64,000 nt of DNA. Source: Mactra quadrangularis. Lineage: Eukaryota > Mollusca > Bivalvia > Venerida > Mactridae. The notes under the pieces are model-generated. The model did no database searches and had not been told where the DNA came from. It was given only the letters and a program-made list of their open reading frames with translations. A program made the translations under genes and the position numbers. Numbering within the stretch: position 1 is the stretch's first letter; each line of letters starts with the position of its first letter. This document shows, piece by piece, positions 1 to 12,339 of this stretch. The stretch is from assembly GCA_025267735.1 (NCBI GenBank), contig CM046307.1, positions 4,201,258 through 4,265,257 on the forward strand, written 5' to 3'.

Positions 1-335
1 TTATTCACGTTCAATGTATTTTAAAGTAATTTCTAATCACAGTTGAAACTTTATATTGAACAGATAGATGATAATATAAATTGGCAGTCTACGTAATTGC
101 AATCTCCGTAAACAGAGATCCTGTTCTACTCGCGTTGTCGTACTGGATCTCTACTTAGTCAATGCAAGGTCACGTCGAGATGAACTTTGTGTCGACCAAT
201 CAATGCGTAGCTTTCATCTAGACGAAAACAATATTAATCACATTTTGATTTCGTAATTTCTATTTTTAGACCAAGGTTTGCACGCAAATTTAACAGCGGT
301 ATTATTCACAGTCTGCGATTGGGTGGCTCATTTCT

Positions 336-2576
336 ATGGAAAGCCACAGTACACCCCCGATGTCGTTGTTATTTTCCCTATATAAATGCATTGGAAAATA
401 AATCCGTCGAATCCATTAACATCGACGTCGTTTTTATCATGTTGACGAAACTATTTACTAAACTATTTATAACAACTTCGTCTTAAAGCACCGACGTATT
501 TATTTCAACGACACTATATTATCTTCGTCACATCTCAATTCAACAACTTCGCACCGACGCTACTAATTTCAACAAGTCTAGAATATCTTCGTCGATTAAA
601 CAATTTCGATTTTTTAAATTAATTTCGTCCAATCGACGCCGAAGTTATTTAGACTGACGACGCTTTGATGTACAAATTCGATAGGTCATTTCTATAGTCG
701 GTTTTCAGGCGTAAGTTATTGAAATAACGTCGGTCTAAAACCGAAGTTATTTTATTGTCGTATTCGGAGAAATAGCCCCGCTCGTGTAAGTATGGAAACC
801 TACCGTTGCACAGTGTAAACTGTCAAACGTTTGAATTAGGTGTAGGAGTAAAATCTTCCTCAGTAAACTTGACGCCGACTCTCGCCAAATCTCGTTCGTT
901 TTTATATGCCCGTATTGAAAAACTGGACGTATTGTGTTATAATGTTGTCCGTCCGTCCGTCTGTCCGTCTGTGAACAATTGCTTGTCCGGATGATAACTC
1001 AAGAAAGGATGTACCTAGGTTCCTCAAATTTTATGTGTGGATAGCCCTTGGGTGGAGGAGGTTCCCTATTGATTTTGAGACCCCAGGGTCAAAGGTCAAG
1101 GTCACTGGGGCATCATATTGAAAAACATTGTCCGGGTAATAACTCAACAATGACTGCACCTAGGTTCACCAAATATCATGTGAGAGTAGCCCATGTGTCA
1201 AGGATGTTCCCTATTGGTTTTGGGGCCCCTGGGTAAAGTTTAAACCATCAACCAGAAGATATCAAATTACCAAGCAGTGACTTCAAATGTTCAATCAATA
1301 TTTTAATAAAGTCAAAATAGCAAACAATGGAAATAATGCTATATTTAATAAGTAACATGAAATAAGTTCACCAAATTTTATGTGAGGGTAGCCCATGTGT
1401 CAAGAATGTTCCCTAATGGTTTTGAGACCCTTGGGTCAAAGGTCAAGGTCACAGGGGCATCATATGGAAAAACCTTGTCAGGACAATAACTAAACAATGC
1501 TTGTAACTAGGTTAACCAAATTTTATGTGGATCAGCCCATTTGTCAAGGAGTAATGTGTTGATAGCTCTTTGGTAGAGGATGTTCCCTTTTGATTTGGAG
1601 ACCCTAGGGTCAAAAGTCAAAGTCACTGGGACTTAATTTATATTGAAACATTCTCCGGACAATAACTCAATAATATTTGTTCCTAGGTTCACCGAATTTT
1701 ATTTAAGGGTAGCCTAAATGTCTAGCATATGCCCCTTTGGTTTTAGGCCCCTGGGTCAAAGGTCAAAGTAACAAGGAAATCATGAGGAAAAACCTTGTCC
1801 AACAACCAACTTTATCTAAGATCACCAAATTTTATGTATGAATACTCTTTGGGTCAAGGGTGAGAACTTTTGGTTCTGAGGCCCCATGGTCAAGGTCACT
1901 GGAAGTTTGTATGGGAAAACTTTGTGCCGGTGATAACTCAACCATGGCTGTACCTAGGTTCTCAAAATCTTTGCTTTGGATAGCCCTCCAGTTAAGGATG
2001 GGACCTATTCTGAGATCCTGGGGTCATTTATCAAGGTCACAGGGACTTCATTTGAGATAGAACACAGCGTGGACTGCATACTGGCGAATAATGCCCCGCC
2101 CAGCGGAGCTCTTGTTTAATTTCGTGAAATAATATCGGGCGAAATTATAATCTCGAAAGTTGCTAAAAATAGATTCTCCAATAACTCCGTCGCCAGTTGA
2201 ATAATAACGTATCATGTGCGTATAGACTGACGAAGTTGTTGATATAAGTAGATCGACTCGAGCAGTCGACGTCACCTTAATAGTATCGTCGTATTTTCGC
2301 TGGCGAAGTTGTTATTTATTGAGTCGGTGAAGTTGATATTAGCCTTCGCAGAAATTGAATGATACGGTCGTCTTATGAAACGAAGTTGTTGATACTGATG
2401 ATAATTTCGTCTTTTTAAGTAACGATGAAGTTTAAATAATTACGTCGTGTGAATAATAACGTCGGCGCCTTGTATTAAAATCGATGCCGATGTTAACAGA
2501 TTCGACGGAGTTATTTTCCAATGCATTTATATAGGGAAAATAACAACGACGTCGGGGGTGTACACTGGCTTTCCAT
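336..2576. mobile_element. Non-autonomous DNA element with long inverted repeats and minisatellite core
   Basis: The first about 75 bases (from ATGGAAAGCCACAGTACACC) are the reverse complement of the last about 75 (ending GGCTTTCCAT) with few mismatches; both include CCCTATATAAATGCATTGG. Flanks are TCATTTCT on the left and ACATTTCA on the right, a probable 8-bp target duplication with 6 of 8 matching. The subterminal arms (about 410-780 and 2085-2520) are full of short CGACG, CGTCG and CGAAG motifs. No transposase ORF is present. The superfamily is not assignable by eye; 8-bp duplications occur in hAT and P-like elements. Confidence 0.75.
960..2060 (+). repeat. Degenerate minisatellite, unit about 135-150 bp
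   Basis: Six or so imperfect units, recognisable by GGTCAAAGGTCAAGGTCAC (near 1088, 1436, 1612, 1752, 1886, 2022), then ACCTTGTCC.GACAATAACTCAA, then TAGGTTCACCAAATTTTATG. The array is interrupted at about 1222-1370 by unrelated A+T-rich sequence. It forms the core of the TIR element around it. Short ORFs here are by-products of the repeat. Confidence 0.8.
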
Positions 2577-2752
2577 ACATTTCAAATTGCGTGACGTAGA
2601 CGATGTAAACAAGTTACGTATCATAACAATTTCGTAATAAATATTATGATGAGAAAAGGTCACCTGAACGTGACCTTCGTTTGGAAAAGTCCAGATCTAA
2701 ATTAGCGAGTATGCGAGCAGTAAAATTTTAGATCGGGTTTTAATCAGATTGA

Positions 2753-3320
2753 CTTAATTGCGGTAATGAATTGTTCAATAATTGATGTGATGATTAGAAT
2801 TACAGGAGGCATTACAATGTACCAATATCTTCATTGATAACGAAGTTTATCAACTGTCTTTTTAGTTAAGAAACTACCAAACTATAAGCCTAATGTAACT
2901 ACGATGTCCTTTAAAAGTTGTTTTAACGAATGAAATACTGAGAAATACTATGCTAGCATACCGCAAGTAGTTCTACTGTTATCAGAGTAAATCAACTGAA
3001 CGAAGTGTTGATCATTTTTCTGATAAACTTTTATATAATGCTGTTAGGAAATGTGCTTAAATGCCTCATTTATTCATGCATTATTGAAAATCGGGTTTTC
3101 CTTAAAACAGATTTGCCCAATGACTTTTCGAGGGCACTGTATACGCACTGACACCTTTACTCAACAAAACAGTACAGTGCAGTACAGTACAATACTTATT
3201 GATTTGAAAGGCACTATGATTTATCTTTTATTATCATTGGTTAACGTTGACGTTGTTTAGTGCATCACGCTTATCATTCTACTTAGAAACCCATGATATG
3301 CAAGAGTACTAATCCCATCA
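2753..3320. other. Intergenic, nothing recognised
   Basis: A+T-rich sequence with no coding exon, RNA gene or repeat that I can name. A short CAGTACAGTGCAGTACAGTAC run lies at about 3170-3190. Confidence 0.5.
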
Positions 3321-3321
3321 G

Positions 3322-3490
3322 GGAAGGTTTATTCCGCCCATGAACATTTGACAATAATGTCAATTTCCGACCTTGTGGACGGGTAAGTGAGTACTGGTTA
3401 TAGACAGGGTCAATGAGACTCAGGTTAGGTGAGCTGGACTTCGTAAAAGAACCTTAAAGTGTGTTGACACGGCGTTTAATCCAGTATAAA
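3322..3490 (+). mobile_element. SINE family B, 3' part only
   Basis: Matches the 3' half of the full SINE at 20837-21136: shared stretches are ACAATAATGTC, CCTTGTGG..GGGTA, GAGTACTGGTTATAG, GGTTAGGTG.GCTGGAC and GTGTTGACA.GGCGTT. The tRNA-like head is missing, as expected for a 5'-truncated retroposon. Confidence 0.75.
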
Positions 3491-4560
3491 TAAGTTTGAT
3501 TAAACATATCTATTTCAAGCAAATGTCATTACACTTAAACTTACACAATTTTAGTTTTTCAGTAAGTATTATCTATTTCAAGCAAATGTCATTAAACTTA
3601 AACAATTTAGTCGTTTTTCAGTAAGTATTAATAAGAAGATGGTTTTCCCAACGATATTTTTAGACTAATCGACTTACCTATCGTGACAAATTGCTGAACA
3701 ATTATATTTGAGATGGACTCATTTTAACCAAGTTCGTACGCAGCCTTTCTCTCGAAATTGTGCGGATCAATAATTAAATCCCTGAATGACATGAACATAC
3801 ACAATGGTCATTCGTAAATAGAGATGATTAGAATACGAGAATAGATTTATAAGATAATAGGTGATAAATTTCCATATTTACCCAATTTGTGACAATCCAA
3901 TTTATCTACAGCCACAAGCCATCATTTACCATGCTGAAATGACATAATCAGACAATATGACATTGTAATTCTATAAGCAAATACAAAATGCTAAACCGCG
4001 TACTAAACACTAAATGACACTAATAAAGAGAACAGTCCTGAGATATGAAGTATTGCATGTCTTTGCACACGAACTTGCCAGTCTGTACCGTATTTTCATA
4101 TGCCGTATATGTCACAGAACGTAAATGTCTCACGTGTGACAAACACCTACATCGTGTGACATATACTTTCGTGCAAATTAGAGATAAATGTCTGTCCGTA
4201 TATATTACACATTTCATACAATGAACCAATTCTAATTGCTATTCACTTTGTCCGCAACAGCAGCAGTAATAGCAGCTTGCCATCAGTAACATGATCAAAA
4301 CATCATCATCGCCATTTCTATCTTGAGTGATTTTTGTTGTAACGTCTCCAACTTGCAGATATACAGTATATATTTGATTTTACTTATTAGCTAATTTGGC
4401 TTAGATAAGCGGAAATAATTCATTTTTGTTTTAAATTTAAATTCAGCAGATCTATAGCAGATGAGCAAAAATAAAATGATAGATTAAGACATTGGAACGT
4501 CAAATGTAAAAAGAAAAGGTCAAAGGGAATGAAAGGCTTCTACCTGAAAATAGAGAAAAG
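3491..4560. other. Intergenic with a 63-bp tandem duplication
   Basis: Positions 3509-3571 and 3572-3633 are two near-identical units beginning TCTATTTCAAGCAAATGTC and ending TTTTTCAGTAAGTATTA. The rest is A+T-rich and shows no gene. Confidence 0.6.
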
Positions 4561-4564
4561 AAAG

Positions 4565-4795
4565 TCAGCGGCCGTGGCGTAGTGGTAAGCATGTCTGACT
4601 TCGAATCCGGGGATCGTGGGTTCAAGCCCGGTCGAAGTTGGTCATACTCTATACATGAGTTGCCGGCCTCGTGGTAGGGTTAGTTAGTACTGGTCATAGA
4701 AAGTGTCCAGGAAACCTATAGTAGGAAGAGCTGGCCGTCGTATATATGACCTAAATATGAGTTGAATACGACGTTAAAAGAAAAAGGGGAAAAGA
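4565..4795 (+). mobile_element. SINE family A (tRNA-derived)
   Basis: The head GCCGTGGCGTAGTGGTAAGC is an A-box-like motif and GTGGGTTCAAGCCC a B-box-like motif, about 45 bp apart, as in a tRNA-derived pol III promoter. The body (GTCCAGGAAACCTATAGTAG, GGCCGTCGTATATATGACC, GTTGAATACGACGTTAAAA) recurs at 25707 and, reversed, at 53431-53213. It is not a functional tRNA gene because no acceptor stem closes. Confidence 0.85.
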
Positions 4796-4869
4796 AAAAA
4801 AGTAGCTGTGGCAAAGTATCCTAAGTTTAGACAAGGAATTGTGATAACAGTGTGGCAGATTTGTGTTTT

Positions 4870-5165
4870 AACATGCAAGAGCAATTATAACAAGAAATGT
4901 AACGTGGAAACCACATTAAAGCCGGAGTTTCGTCAAGATCTGACCATAAATGACATATATCCAACTTTAACGCAAAAAAATTACAAAGGGAAATAATCCA
5001 TAATTAAGCCAGGTAGAGTTGTGGTTATTTCTAATTCTGTTTACCAGATGATATGTTATCATTGTATGAAGTTTCAAAAAGATCTGACAATAAATGGCAG
5101 AAATATATGGTAAATAAAAACCTTTTTACGCAATCGTTAACGACACCGGACGCCCGCCCGGTTTC
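4870..5165 (-). mobile_element. Short copy of the 155-bp-repeat element
   Basis: Reverse-oriented relative of the element at 15910-17695. It carries ACCACATTAAAGCCGGA (its terminal motif), one repeat unit (AAAGGGAAATAATCCATAATTAAGCC to GATCTGACAATAAATGGCAG) and a C-rich end at 5150-5163. Only about one unit is present, versus eight at 16-17.3 kb. Confidence 0.75.
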
Positions 5166-6640
5166 ACTTATATGATAACTATAAGCCGAAGCTAAAAATG
5201 CTTGGCACAACTGTGTAGTTATGTTTAACTTGTTGTATGTGTTTTTCTGTTTAAAGTTTATCTAAGAAGCAAACTAGTGTTGGCAAACACAATTTATTGC
5301 ACAGGGAAATGGTATCCATACATGTATATTTATGGATCCATGTTGTAGTGTCCGCAACATGATGCTGTTTTACTTGCTGTCTGTTACCCTTCATACATGT
5401 TTATACCTTACCTTTTTAGCATTGGTATTTGTTGTATACAACACACAAGGAAATGTTATTATGTCGACCTAACTTAACAAAACAACTAAGTATAATATGC
5501 TGCTCGAAACGTTCTACCCATTTCTCAAATGATTATGTCACGTTTTATTAAAGTTGCGCCACTGTGACAGAAGTTTGCTGGAACAGAAATCCGAATTATT
5601 CGATCATCAAAACTATTTCGATTGCTATTATAATAAATACAAAATATATTGACTCAAAGTCGACCAAGGTCATTTATTAGTGATAATGAAACAAGAATAC
5701 TTTAGATTAAAATTTGTATCGGTTTTAATTAGGAATAATACACTACACTTTACGTAATGTGTAATTAAGTCATTAAAGAATGAAACCTTTCATTATACAC
5801 ATGTAGTATGCTTTTATCAATGATTTGGGAACTTAATGATGAAAGAATATTATATCGGATAATACTCTTCACGGCTTATGAACTTCATTACATTAACTTA
5901 ATATCTAAGCACTCCAAATTATCCGAGTAATTACAACATTCCATAGTTTGTTTCATTCTAACTTACCAATAACAGATTACTACATTCAATCTGTAAATTA
6001 TTAATATTGTCTCACACTCGATGTCAATGGTTTTCATACCATTAATGAAAACTGGAATTACACATTAAGTTCGAAGATAGTATCACTTAATCTCTGGTAT
6101 TGCTGATTAATCGAACATAATTTAAGTCATATGAAAGAAGAACTAAGTGACCTTATAAAATACGCTAAATCGTAAATGCTCTAGTATGGCAAATGTCCAG
6201 GAGTCGATTAGGCGATATATCGATGTGTCGGGTCACGATAGGTGCTATTTAACGCCTGTTGTAATGGCACATCAAGTGGACTGTTTCCTTTATGGACAGG
6301 GGTTGCAGATGTTCAAAAGTTGCAGATTTGAAAAATGTTGAATATTTAAACTCTTGCAGTACAGTCGTGTAGTAAAATTTAATTTTGCAAATACATCAGT
6401 CAAATATTATAGGAATCTTACTGTATGCTGTTACCACAGCACTTAGATTAATAACATTCCATGAAACTGATATACCATACATGTAAATACAGAAGTTATA
6501 ATGTAGAATGATGTCTAAAACACGTGTCATTACCTTCACATTCTTATACAGAACAGCATGTCAAATATGCATTGATTTTCTTGGTGCCGTTTCATCAGCC
6601 ATTTTCGTAACTTAAGAAGTGGCGTAACTTTTGCGTAACT
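5166..6640. other. Intergenic, nothing recognised
   Basis: About 1.5 kb of A+T-rich sequence without a convincing exon on either strand. Many short ATTAATG and TAATTAAGT-like words occur but show no regular array. Confidence 0.5.
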
Positions 6641-6743
6641 CACACCATTAATATATATAACTTTATTTCCTCCAATATTGGAGAGCTACACAATAAATAA
6701 ACATATTACAAACAATATTTACAGAGTATAAGACAAAAAACAA

Positions 6744-7502
6744 TTACAATAGTTTCATAATGATATGTACAAATTCATAGAACTGTAATGAGCATGTACT
6801 GGTTGAGCACGCAATTTGTAACAATTGCTTACATTGCTCAGTGGGCGGAGTTATTATTAGTTCCGCATACTTAAGGGGCCCAAATGCATCGATGAACAAA
6901 TGCCACAATTGTTCCCTATTTTCATGGTTTGCTTGGCAAAAAATAATTTGATGTGTCACTATATTATTTACTGTGACATTACATTTGTGACACAGTAAAT
7001 CAAATTTTCTAGAAACAAGTAATGCTACAGTCATTAAGAGCTTTTTACAGATGTATCTATGAGTCGGGTTAGTCACTGATATAGACCATAAATCACAATG
7101 TGAATTTGGGTTCATTATTGACGTAATGAATGTATTGTTTGTACAAATATCATCGTACGTACGTGCACGATCAGTTTTAAACACTGTATCATATAATATA
7201 CGTTTCCATTCGTACTTAGTTGGAAATATTCCAGTTAAAACATATGTTGTTAAAACGTCGATCAGATTATGTTTCTGCAAAATCCTGTATACATCAGGCA
7301 CAAATCCGTCACATTGATTGTCATAGTTGAGGAAGTGAATAAGTATTTTATTAAATATTTCTTTAGCCATGTAACTATTCGATAAACGACACAGTTGGCC
7401 CAGGAATTGTAATTTTTTATGTTCAATAATTGTTTCCATGAAGACAGCACCTAAGGCACATAGAGCAAAGTTAGTTGATGTGCTTAGTTTTAAAGATTGC
7501 AT
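6744..7502 (-). pseudogene. Non-LTR retrotransposon ORF2, C-terminal fragment
   Basis: This 252-codon open stretch has no reverse-transcriptase or endonuclease motifs, but it resembles the C-terminal region that follows the RT domain in mollusc CR1/L2-type LINEs. Visible hallmarks are LGQLCRLSNSY near residue 34, then YRILQKHNLIDVL and FPTKYEWKRIL, and a Cys/His segment (LCHKCNVTVNN followed by HQIIFCQ) at about residues 165-190. A short palindrome, CTCCAATATTGGAG, lies downstream at 6671-6684, in the 3' UTR position. Upstream coding sequence is absent: the frame stops abruptly next to a SINE pair at 7512. This is a 5'-truncated element. Family assignment is from memory of the pattern and moderately sure. 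Confidence 0.6.
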
Positions 7503-7511
7503 ATGTTTGAT

Positions 7512-7895
7512 GCCGAGCCGAGCGGGTCTTGCTTTCGTTGAGCTTGGTTATGAAATTATTTCTACGGCCATTCTCCCTCCTACCAATGATTTTTAAATAT
7601 GTGGGACAGTTGTCAACACATCGTTTAAGTCATATAACGGCGGTCAGTCAACCTACTCACTCCTGAAAAGCCTAATTCTCCGGATTTAGCTGTTAACCAA
7701 CTACTAAGCGCATACTTTCGTCAGTGACTGACAACTGCCCTACATAATTAAAAATCATTGGTAGGAGGGAGAATGTCTGTAGAAATAATTTCATAACCAA
7801 GCTCAACGAAAGCAAGACCCGCTCGGCTCGGGAATCGAACCCGCGACACCTTGCTCAGTAGACTTGCGTGCTATCAACTGAGCTAGCGGGTCGGC
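7512..7895. mobile_element. Two SINE family D copies in inverted (fold-back) arrangement
   Basis: Positions about 7513-7612 and about 7723-7830 are reverse complements (shared GCCGAGCGGGTCTTGCTTTCG, CCAAGCTCAACGAAAGC, TCTCCCTCCTACCAATGAT). The right copy, on the minus strand, is complete and its tRNA-like head at 7820-7895 has A-box-like TAGCTCAGTTGATAGC and B-box-like GGGTTCGATTCCC. The left copy lacks the head. The related copy at 56075 is in direct orientation. Confidence 0.8.
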
Positions 7896-10800
7896 TTATA
7901 TGTAAAGTAATACGTACAGTAAAATGTGATGCTAAGAGCAACAAGGTGAAACATAATATGATATTGTTTTTTAACTACCTTTTCAGTATGAATATAATAT
8001 TTATACTAAACTAAAAGGCTATAAAGGCGACAGTCTTACTTCATGTAGCGATGTGGGTTGAGAAATGCAACTTCATCTCAAATAAAACTTTTAAACCTTA
8101 ACATCGTCAACAATGCCATGATTTTGCAATAACCAAAGGGGTCTTTGTAGCGGAACTGTTGTCCAAAACATATACTGAGACCAGGACTGTCTGTTGAAGA
8201 AAATGGTGCATGTACTAATCTTAAACATCTAGAAATTAACTAAAACCATGAGAACTGTTCTACTTTATCAGGCATTACTCTTTTTTTTATGTCTGATACT
8301 TGTAGCTCTGTGACATGTTATTGAGTAATTTATATCCATTGGACCAATAAGTGTACATCATACTTCAAGGTAAAATTGACAAAATGGTCAAAGGTCAAAC
8401 TTGTTTTAGACTACAAATAACATACTGGTATACATAAACAATTATTAGGCACCATGCACATGTAGTTCTTAAAGCTTTGATACAATGTTTACTCATATAA
8501 CAGCCATGTAAATACACGAACATGCATCGTTTAGGTCATCAAATTATGTTGTTCTTTTTTCCTTTGTCTATATCGGTATTTCAATTTGCACGAACGCAGC
8601 ATAGTGTTTTAAAAACTCGTTGCTTGTCTGTATTAACTTTATTATTAAACATATAAGATATAATCACATGAAACCAGAACGCGTGATAGAAGCCTTGCTG
8701 TACAATACTATCATTCCTGTTTTACACTTGTATGAGTTCGTTCCAAATAATGGAAACTCTATGGATTCTTTTTATTTACATACAATATAGTGAAAACTTA
8801 CAAAATCAGAAAATATGAAAATAACTATGAAAAGGAATTGTAGATATACATTATAGGAAAGGTAAATTATATTGGAAACCCGAATATAGTTATATGTTTA
8901 GAGGATAATGTACTGAGCGGGCGATGTTTTCACTTGTTTCCCATTTTTACACACAGCAGCGATATCAAATCTAATGAATCCATACATTGTTTACAAGCAC
9001 TTAAAGACCTCCAATTTTCAAGTTAACTTTTTGAACGTAACTTTTTGTTCGTGGAACTCGAATAGAAATGAACTTAAATAAAGTTACATTTTAAATCACT
9101 AGCCTCTCTCACAGACGTCTGTATTATCAACGGAGTCACGAAAAAACATGTTTCGCAACATAATGTTCTGTGGCCCATTTCACAAAAAATCTTACGAATG
9201 TTCTTAGATATTTTATTTACGAAGATCGCACGAGATATCTGAAGTCGTTTGAACGAAACCACTCTTAAGTATTAAAAAACATAAGCTTTATATTCGTAAA
9301 GGTCTACCATACGCGCTCGACTTTTCTTACGACGAAAATGTTCCTAGACGATGCCTTAGGGCATGCGTTTCCGGTTTCGTTTATCTGTCAAATCAAAAAT
9401 GGAGATAAAATCAGGTGAGAACTTAACTGATCCGAAGGCGGAAAAGGAAAATATTCAAAGCTAGTAGAATAAAACATTGCGTACTGTATTGAGTATGTTA
9501 CTTAATTACTTATTTTTATTATTTATTTTTATTTATGTTACTTAATTACTTATTTTTATTACTTATTTTTATTTATGTTTTAAGGTTTCCGTGACAGTTG
9601 CCTTATTAGAACTATTCATTCCCTAAATGTACTTCTTTACCAAAGAGTTGACCTATAATATACAGAGTTATTATTGTCATGTACCTTTTTCTATCCAAGG
9701 ACTTGCAGCTGCAGTTGTGAAGTTTGAAATTGGTGGTTAAGCTGTTATGTGTAAGGATTGTATTACTTACAACCAGGAGCTGAAATAGATTAATACCTTC
9801 TTCAGACACCCTGCAAATCCATTGCAGCATATGTACCCTGCTTCTTCAATTTCTGACCTACCTTGTATAGGAATTTATGTCCCATCAGTTGCTCCTATTG
9901 GAGCATATACCATCTTAAATGGCAACCAACTTGAGGTTTGCAGAAAAATGTATGTTTGACAGTTGTTCACATATGAAACTGCTTACAGAGTAGATGATTC
10001 TTGAAGTACATAAAATAGATATACCATGGTTTTCTCCTGTCTCGGACAAATATACTCCTTTTGCCAAGAATCTTAGTGAGGTCAAAACCTAACCAAAACA
10101 TTTTTTTCAAAGCACTAAAATGAAAATATGCAAATATAATTGGCATCATTTGATGCAATGATTGAAATTATATTTGATGGAAATAGTCAAATAGTGGTGT
10201 TTTATTTCAATTCTTCATTAATGTTCCTTGTTATAAAATATATATATTCTTTTGAGGAATGGGCTACTTAAAATAATTATAATAGTAACTTAATAGCCGA
10301 GATTGGTAGTTATACTTGAAGGAATAATCATTGCAATGGTATCTTTATAAATGGCTAAAAATCTTACAAAAATATTTTACATTCATAAATATACATTAAA
10401 GAAGCTTAATAATTATTACAATATCAATAAATACTAAAACCTAACCATTTAGAATGTAATTTACACTGCTCAGAAGTTGACTGGCAAATCTCTATACTCA
10501 AAAACATTCTCACACTCGCCCATGTGAGTTCACTGCAATGATGAGGCTCACACCTAACAGTAAGAGTTGTGAGCTCACATAACGTTACGCTCATATTGTG
10601 CGAGTAGTGCAAACAAATTCACATCAGAGCTAAATAGTGCCTTAAAAGAAAGTAAAAAAATGAATGAAAATATGTTTTATCAGTGATAAAATGATCATTT
10701 AATGATTTATTAAACTGGTGATAACCTTATATGGCCTTTTAAACATATTTCTTTGGCAAGACATAGAAAGGGTTTCTTGGAACGTTGACGTTTAAGTAAA

Positions 10801-11470
10801 CATAAATTTTAAGTAGTAGCCTAGCAACCACGTCCCATCATGCAATTTCCAACGGTTCAGTTCCAAACTTTCTAAAGATTCAATATGATGTAGTCATTCT
10901 TAACATCTTTACTACTTCCTCTTCTTCATAACCGACTTGAAAAAGAGGCATAGGTCTTACTCGACGTATAGTGTAAGTGTTGCGTCAGTCCTGTTCAGCT
11001 TATTTATGGACTCTACAATCAGGCCTGTGGTTTGTTATCATTTCTTATGATACGGCTGGTTCAGTCTATAGCTGATACTATCGTAGACATGCAATCCTTG
11101 AAGGCTGCATCGCTAATGTCACTCCTTCTGGCTGTTAAATGAGTGTCCTCATTCGCCTAGGTTTGGACATCATGAATGCAGACTGACGCACTCCTAGGGG
11201 TGTTTCAAGACACGGGAGACTTGGGTATGGGTTCCCCCATTAGCTGGTCAAAAGTCAGTTCTCCGTTGTCTGTCTTTGAGGACAGATCGCCTGCTTGTTT
11301 ACCGAAGCAGCTTGTCAGGCTAAAACCTGACTCATAGCTGGCAAACGTGGTGTTGTCAGAGCTAGTAAACTTGAAATGGCTGAGACTGGTTGTAGTTATA
11401 AAGAATGGGTGTGTGCTGAAGCAATAGGTATAGTCAATGATGGCTTGGTGGTTTGTTGTTATGAGACAGA
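7896..11470. other. Intergenic, nothing recognised apart from a short duplication
   Basis: No coding region of recognisable type. A duplicated A/T segment built of ATGTTACTTAATTACTTATTTTTATT lies at about 9490-9585. The 10.9-11.45 kb part is more balanced in base composition but has no motif I can name. Confidence 0.45.
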
Positions 11471-11473
11471 TGG

Positions 11474-12000
11474 CTAGACGGTGGTATAACTAATTATTTG
11501 GCGAGTGTTGTTATTACAATCTGGTATGTATAGAGTGGTTAAACTGTACGGTTCGACAAATGGCGGAGTGGCTGATCTTTGTTTCTTAGTGGGCTGGTAA
11601 GCTGGTATCACATATGGATTGTTTACTTGTGAAGGTTGATTTTGAAATAATTCCTGATTAAAGGTATCATATTCATTTAGCAGTAAATTATCAACATCCA
11701 TAAATTGAACTTGACGGTAGTCAACACCTTCAGAAATCTGCCTGGCAAATGAGTTTTGGACAGGTCGTTTTGCCGATTGGTTTTGCCACTAGAGTCAGCC
11801 ATAAGCTTGTGGCGTCGGTTGCTGTTAACATGACTTCTCAAGGTGTCCATTGAGGTGCACCGAAACATGCGTAGGGAACAGTTTAAAGGCGAGAGATGGT
11901 GCTTCAGTACGTGGCCAATCACTCTATAGCGTGCTTTTTTGTATGACTTGCCAACTTTCTCACAGTGAAGGCAGCTGTATTTTGTTGAGAGATTGGTTAA
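11474..12000 (-). pseudogene. Relic ORF(s) with C2H2-like zinc fingers, downstream of gypsy integrase
   Basis: On the minus strand, about 11990-11760 encodes a stretch with CLHCEK, then an H-x4-H pair, and then FRCTSMDTLRSHV, which resembles two degenerate C2H2 fingers. A second frame, 11701-11474, encodes 75 residues rich in N, Q and P with no domain I recognise. The order (integrase, then fingers, then tail) follows the retrotransposon relic at 12.3-13.2 kb, so this may be an extra ORF of that element or an unrelated host-like exon. Frames differ, so it is broken or spliced. Confidence 0.35.
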
Positions 12001-12339
12001 GTGATGGCAGCCTGAAAATACATAAAGGAAAAGAGACGTTTATTGTTCTGCTCAAAATGCGTAAAGATAACAATGATCTTCAGACATTTATAGTTTCCAT
12101 CAAGATTGTTCACAATGTAGTTATACGATTATTAATTCCCAAATTATGAGTTTTTATCTGTTTCTGTCATATGCCCGCAATGTATTTTGTTTATTAATAC
12201 TGCATTCGAAATTCAGTTTACATGTTATGAACGCACAAATAATTATACATGTAGTTACATTACAAATGTGAAACTGTGGTTCCATAATACTTAATCACAA
12301 CTCTATTAATGACTTATTTGTCCGTTCAGTCTATGCAAC

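Larger units (their letters stand above)
104..2752 (+). repeat. Dispersed repeat family X, copy A, split by a nested TIR element
   Basis: The outer parts, about 104-335 and 2577-2752, match in reverse orientation one continuous stretch at about 45806-46190. Shared landmarks are a segment around 200-230 with CCAATCAATGCG and TAGCTTTCATCTAGACGAAA, and a segment around 2690-2745 with AGATCTAAAT and TTTTAGATCGGGTTT. The 45.8-46.2 kb copy lacks everything between about 336 and 2576, so that middle part is a later insertion. No coding potential is seen. Ends are approximate because I aligned only by eye. Confidence 0.7.

Noticed and set aside
1048..2060. Short ORFs in the minisatellite
   Set aside because: Each is repeat-derived and not conserved between units.
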